From: WRMS01 sp038562165
GTDB taxonomy: Bacteria; Bacillota; Peptococcia; DRI-13; UBA5745
Length of the DNA stretch: 64,000 bases
NCBI GenBank assembly: GCA_038562165.1
Contig: JBCFAO010000012.1
Coordinates: 1-64,000, forward strand
Direction: 5' to 3'
A model generated the notes under the pieces. That model had not been told where the DNA came from. It made no database searches and saw nothing but the letters and a program-made list of their open reading frames with translations. The position numbers and the translations under genes were made by a program. Positions 61,451-64,000 of the stretch are shown here, in pieces; positions within the stretch are counted from its first letter, which is position 1; each line of letters begins with the position of its first letter.

Positions 61451-62266
61451 ATGACCGATTTTCTAAAAAGAACGGCCAGAGTAGCCTTCGGCCTGTTTTT
61501 ATGCGCTATAGGTTCTTATCTTAGTATTCAAGCTAACGTGGGGTTGGCGCCCTGGGGAGCCTTCAATATCGGCGTGGCCGCCGTCACGGGCCTGACCTAC
61601 GGCAATGTTTCTATTATTACTGCTTTGCTGGTGATTCTGGTGGATGTGGCCCTCAAGGAGAAAATCGGCATGGGCACATTAATGGATTCCATTTTGATGG
61701 GCGTATTTGTGGATCTGATGATCCGGCTGAATCCGCTGCCCCAATGCACAAATTACATTTTGGGAATTTTTGTGCTGCTGCTGGGGCAGGTAGCCATCTG
61801 CCTGGGAACCTACTATTATATAAGTGCGGGTTTGAGCTGCGGTCCCCGGGATTCGCTGATGGTGGCTTTGGACAAGCGCCTTTCCCGGGTGCCCATCGGA
61901 GCGGTACGGGGCCTTATCGAGACTACGGCTCTTCTGGTGGGCTGGCTTTTGGGGGCGAAAGTTGGTCTGGGCACAATTATAGCGGTTTTGGGAATCAGTT
62001 CTATTTTGCAATTGACGTTCAGCATGTTCCGGTTCGATCCGAAAACCGTGGATCATGAGGATATCCTTACCTCTTTTCGCAAGGTGAAGGCAGACTTGGC
62101 CAAGAAAGTGGGCGGAGGAAACGAAGGGAAAGCGGAAGGGTTTATTGTCCTAGAAAGAGCCGGAGCTGAGCCGCTGCCTGCCGACGGCTTGCCGTCTCTA
62201 CCGCCAGGCATTGCACCAAAGGGTGCCTCTTTACCCGGTCAAGGAAAGGATCGGATCTTTCCTTGA
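61451..62266 (+). CDS. YczE/YitT-type membrane protein
   Basis: A 271-aa integral membrane protein of the YczE/YyaS/YitT type with about five or six hydrophobic segments in the first 200 residues. GSYLSIQANVGLAPWGAFNI near residue 21 and AGLSCGPRDSLMVAL near 126 are family features. The last 70 residues are soluble and low in conservation, and the final 42 codons lie antisense to the end of the next gene. Function is unknown; transport is likely. Ribosome site AAAGGGAGATG. Confidence 0.75.
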   Translation: MTDFLKRTARVAFGLFLCAIGSYLSIQANVGLAPWGAFNIGVAAVTGLTYGNVSIITALLVILVDVALKEKIGMGTLMDSILMGVFVDLMIRLNPLPQCTNYILGIFVLLLGQVAICLGTYYYISAGLSCGPRDSLMVALDKRLSRVPIGAVRGLIETTALLVGWLLGAKVGLGTIIAVLGISSILQLTFSMFRFDPKTVDHEDILTSFRKVKADLAKKVGGGNEGKAEGFIVLERAGAEPLPADGLPSLPPGIAPKGASLPGQGKDRIFP

Positions 62267-62873
62267 TTACGCCTAATACCAGATAGGGGCCGTTCAGGAC
62301 CTCCAATACCCGGTTTTGAAAGAGAAAGGCCTCTTTTTCCAAAAAGCCCAGCTCGTCCATCAGCACCAGGCTCCCGGGTGGGATGCCCTCCAGCAAGGCG
62401 GCGCCGGCGGTGTCGAAGACTTGGGGATAAGCCGCTATTATACCGGCTGGGCCGCAGAGGCCCACAAGGTTGCCGGAGTTGGGGCTGACAGATGAGGCGC
62501 AGCGGCCGCTAACAGAGGCGGCGGGGCTGCCGCTAAGCGAAGGACTGCCGCTAAGTGAGACGGGATTGTCCCATGAGGCAGGGGTGTCGGCGTTGGCGCT
62601 AATAGCACCGGTATCCTTGACTGCTTGGCCAATATCCGGCGGACTCAGCAGAACCTGGTGAGTGGCTTGCTTGACGTGGACGCAGGGCGGCTGCGAAAGC
62701 GAAGGGGGTTGCAGCGGGGGCTGGATCAGCGGAGCCTGAACCAGCAGGGAAGATTGAGGCAAAGGCAGCTTTTTCGTGGAAAAACCGGCCGGCGCTATAT
62801 TAGCTTGCCGGAGAGCGGCATTGATCAGAGTAGTTTTGCCGGCGCCGCTGGGGCCGTAGAGAAAAAGATGCAT
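62142..62873 (-). CDS. THEP1-like nucleoside-triphosphatase with low-complexity insert
   Basis: A 243-aa P-loop protein similar to the THEP1/NTPase_1 family. Walker A GPSGAGKTTLINAAL is near residue 8, Walker B LVLMDELGFLEKEAFLFQ near 170, and the C-terminal half is family-like (VLGVIKERSDPFLDRV). Between them, residues about 35-125 are rich in Pro, Ser, Leu and Gln, including a repeated SGSPSLSGSP. The family normally has ordered sequence here. Its 3' end overlaps the convergent membrane-protein gene by 125 bp. Proximity to mocA suggests a link to molybdenum hydroxylases, unproven. Confidence 0.7.
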   Translation of the reverse strand: MHLFLYGPSGAGKTTLINAALRQANIAPAGFSTKKLPLPQSSLLVQAPLIQPPLQPPSLSQPPCVHVKQATHQVLLSPPDIGQAVKDTGAISANADTPASWDNPVSLSGSPSLSGSPAASVSGRCASSVSPNSGNLVGLCGPAGIIAAYPQVFDTAGAALLEGIPPGSLVLMDELGFLEKEAFLFQNRVLEVLNGPYLVLGVIKERSDPFLDRVKRHPLVQCLAVETASRRQAAAQLRLFLGQ

Positions 62874-63418
62874 AGCATACCTCCTTTTGCCTTATCTCTA
62901 TTGTAATGGATAACAGGAGTCAAATCAATTAATCAATTTATCGGGCCGCAGTGGAAAAATTAGGGACAGAAGCGGTTTCTGTGCAGACCTTCAACTTTGC
63001 AGCTTTACATCTCATGCCATAGCGTGTTGTTCAAAATTGCAGGTTTGTATTGCCTGCTTATAGCATTTTGCTCAAAATTGCAAGTTTGTAGGACGTATTT
63101 TGGCCTGGAAATAGGGTTTTCACCCATTTATGGGCCGAATTTGTTCCAAAGCAGGGATTTAGAGGTATACAAACCTGCATTTTTGCTCAGTTAGTCAAAG
63201 CGAACGATAACAAACTTGCAATTTTGAGCAGTTAGCTATGTCACACCCTAACAAACCTGCAATTTTGAGCAGTTAGCCTTTGCTAGCCCCGCCCCTACCG
63301 TGCCACCGCCGCTGGCCTGTGCCGGTCGCCCCTACCGTGCCGCCACCGCCGCCGGTTCCCCTTTCGTCCGCTGCCGGCTTACTGCCCTGCCATTCTGGAT
63401 TTAAAGGAGCATATATTA
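62874..63418. other. Intergenic region upstream of mocA
   Basis: A 545-bp gap. The first 150 bp are AT-rich and may hold the divergent NTPase promoter. The middle is repeat copy 2 (63027-63276). The end is GC-rich, with GCCCCTACCGTGCC present twice (near 63290 and 63329) and CCGCCG-rich sequence before the mocA ribosome site. I find no gene in it. Confidence 0.5.
63027..63276. repeat. Intergenic inverted-module repeat, copy 2
   Basis: The module CAAAATTGCAGGTTTGTA appears directly at 63029-63049 and 63070-63090. After a core of about 77 bp it appears inverted at 63168-63190, 63209-63235 and 63250-63276; the last two share CAATTTTGAGCAGTTAG. The core resembles that of the copy at 36241-36470 (GGGTTTT, ATTTA, GGGCC and GGAACC/GTTCC blocks in order). 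Confidence 0.7.
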
Positions 63419-64000
63419 ATGGAAGAAAAAAATATCGGAGCCGTAGTTATGGCTTCCGGCTTTTCCCGGCGTTTGGGAACCAACAAGCTGCTGATGCCTT
63501 TGGATGAAAAGACCAGAGTAATCGACAGGGTGCTGGATAGGATAAAAGAAATGGATTATGCTGCCGTGGCGGTGGTATCCCAGTACGAGGAGGTTTTGGA
63601 GCTGGCCTGCCGCCAAGGATTTAAGGCGGTGGCTAACGCCGAGGCCTTGGAAGGCAAAAGCAGCTCCATCCGGCTGGGTGTGGCCACTTTGGAAGCCATG
63701 GTGGACAGCGGCGAAAGCCCTCCCTTGGACGGCATGATTTTTTTCACCGGCGATCAGGCTCTGCTGACCAAGGAGCTGCTGGCAGCCCTAAAAGCGGCTT
63801 TTCAGGAGGAGCCCGATAAGATTGTATTCCCCGCCTATGATGGCAAGCCCGGCTCGCCGGCAATTTTCCCCATGGATATGGCTGGAAGGCTCAAGGAGCT
63901 CCAGGGCGAGGAGGGCGGCATGAGGGCTGCCTTTGAGCAAAAGGAACGGATTCATTATCTGCCGGCGGGAGCTTCCTGGCAGGGCTGGGATTTGGATATC
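63419..64000 (+). CDS. mocA: MocA/YgfJ-type molybdenum cofactor cytidylyltransferase, partial
   Basis: The N-terminal 194 codons of a nucleotidyltransferase; the frame is open at the window end. GAVVMASGFSRRLGTNKLLM is the nucleotide-binding signature, with EGKSSSIRLGV near 80 and FFTGDQALLTKELL near 108 carrying the metal-binding Asp. The family makes molybdopterin cytosine dinucleotide or related cofactor forms for xanthine-oxidase-type hydroxylases. It would serve the xanthine and nicotinate dehydrogenases encoded in this window. ATG 63419 follows AAAGGAG. Confidence 0.88.
   Translation, partial: MEEKNIGAVVMASGFSRRLGTNKLLMPLDEKTRVIDRVLDRIKEMDYAAVAVVSQYEEVLELACRQGFKAVANAEALEGKSSSIRLGVATLEAMVDSGESPPLDGMIFFTGDQALLTKELLAALKAAFQEEPDKIVFPAYDGKPGSPAIFPMDMAGRLKELQGEEGGMRAAFEQKERIHYLPAGASWQGWDLDI

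Overview
The window reads as chromosome from a strictly anaerobic, fermentative Firmicute (Clostridia- or Negativicutes-like; I cannot resolve the genus). Grounds are the clostridial-type nicotinate fermentation pathway, the selenium-dependent molybdenum hydroxylase gene set (ssnA, ygfK, fused xdh, mocA), a FabK/FabT-type fatty-acid cluster, strong AGGAGG-type ribosome sites, and moderately GC-rich coding DNA with AT-rich leaders. I see no tRNA, rRNA or CRISPR array.

Region 1 (1-8.9 kb, + strand): a purine/hydantoin-type selenium-molybdenum hydroxylase operon: ssnA, ygfK, a dihydropyrimidinase-like hydrolase and a fused [2Fe-2S]/molybdopterin xanthine dehydrogenase, closed by a terminator. 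Two related functions lie elsewhere: a cysteine-desulfurase-family protein (28.7 kb) and the start of a mocA-type Mo-cofactor cytidylyltransferase (63.4 kb, cut by the window end).

Region 2 (9-26.9 kb, + strand): a LysR regulator followed by a long, tightly packed operon: two tandem aconitase-like hydratases, a complete TctCBA tripartite tricarboxylate transporter, MmgE/PrpD, an adenylosuccinate-lyase/CMLE-like lyase, class II fumarase, a two-gene UxaA-type dehydratase, a LarA-type nickel racemase, an AbrB-type membrane protein and a divergent second LarA-family protein. The set looks like a catabolic route for a hydroxy-polycarboxylic acid entering at fumarate/malate. The substrate is not identified, and this is the best candidate for an undescribed system.

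Region 3 (27-36.2 kb): a DctM-like permease and the desulfurase on +, then, convergent and on -, a type II fatty-acid cluster transcribed fabT-fabH-acpP-fabK-fabD-fabG-fabF-fabZ. Its promoter has near-consensus -35/-10 boxes and a palindrome that touches the -10.

Region 4 (36.2-38.4 kb): an intergenic repeat element and an IS3-family insertion with an A8 frameshift site and an extra 380-bp segment holding a small ORF.

Region 5 (38.4-61.3 kb, - strand): what looks like the whole nicotinate fermentation pathway. It runs from a sigma-54-dependent activator through enamidase, 6-hydroxynicotinate reductase, UPF0280, DUF1185, 2-(hydroxymethyl)glutarate dehydrogenase, nicotinate dehydrogenase F, S and a fused L-M subunit, an EIIC-like membrane protein, dimethylmaleate hydratase A/B, 2-methyleneglutarate mutase, 3-methylitaconate isomerase, a GlmL-like protein, dimethylmalate lyase and an Fe-S dehydratase, to an NCS1-type permease. 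A -24/-12 promoter and three TTTCA-N4-TGAAA sites lie between regulator and operon. A 45-bp minisatellite with strong hairpins sits inside the operon.

Region 6 (61.3-64 kb): a YczE/YitT-type membrane protein overlapping an antisense NTPase gene, a second copy of the intergenic repeat, and partial mocA.
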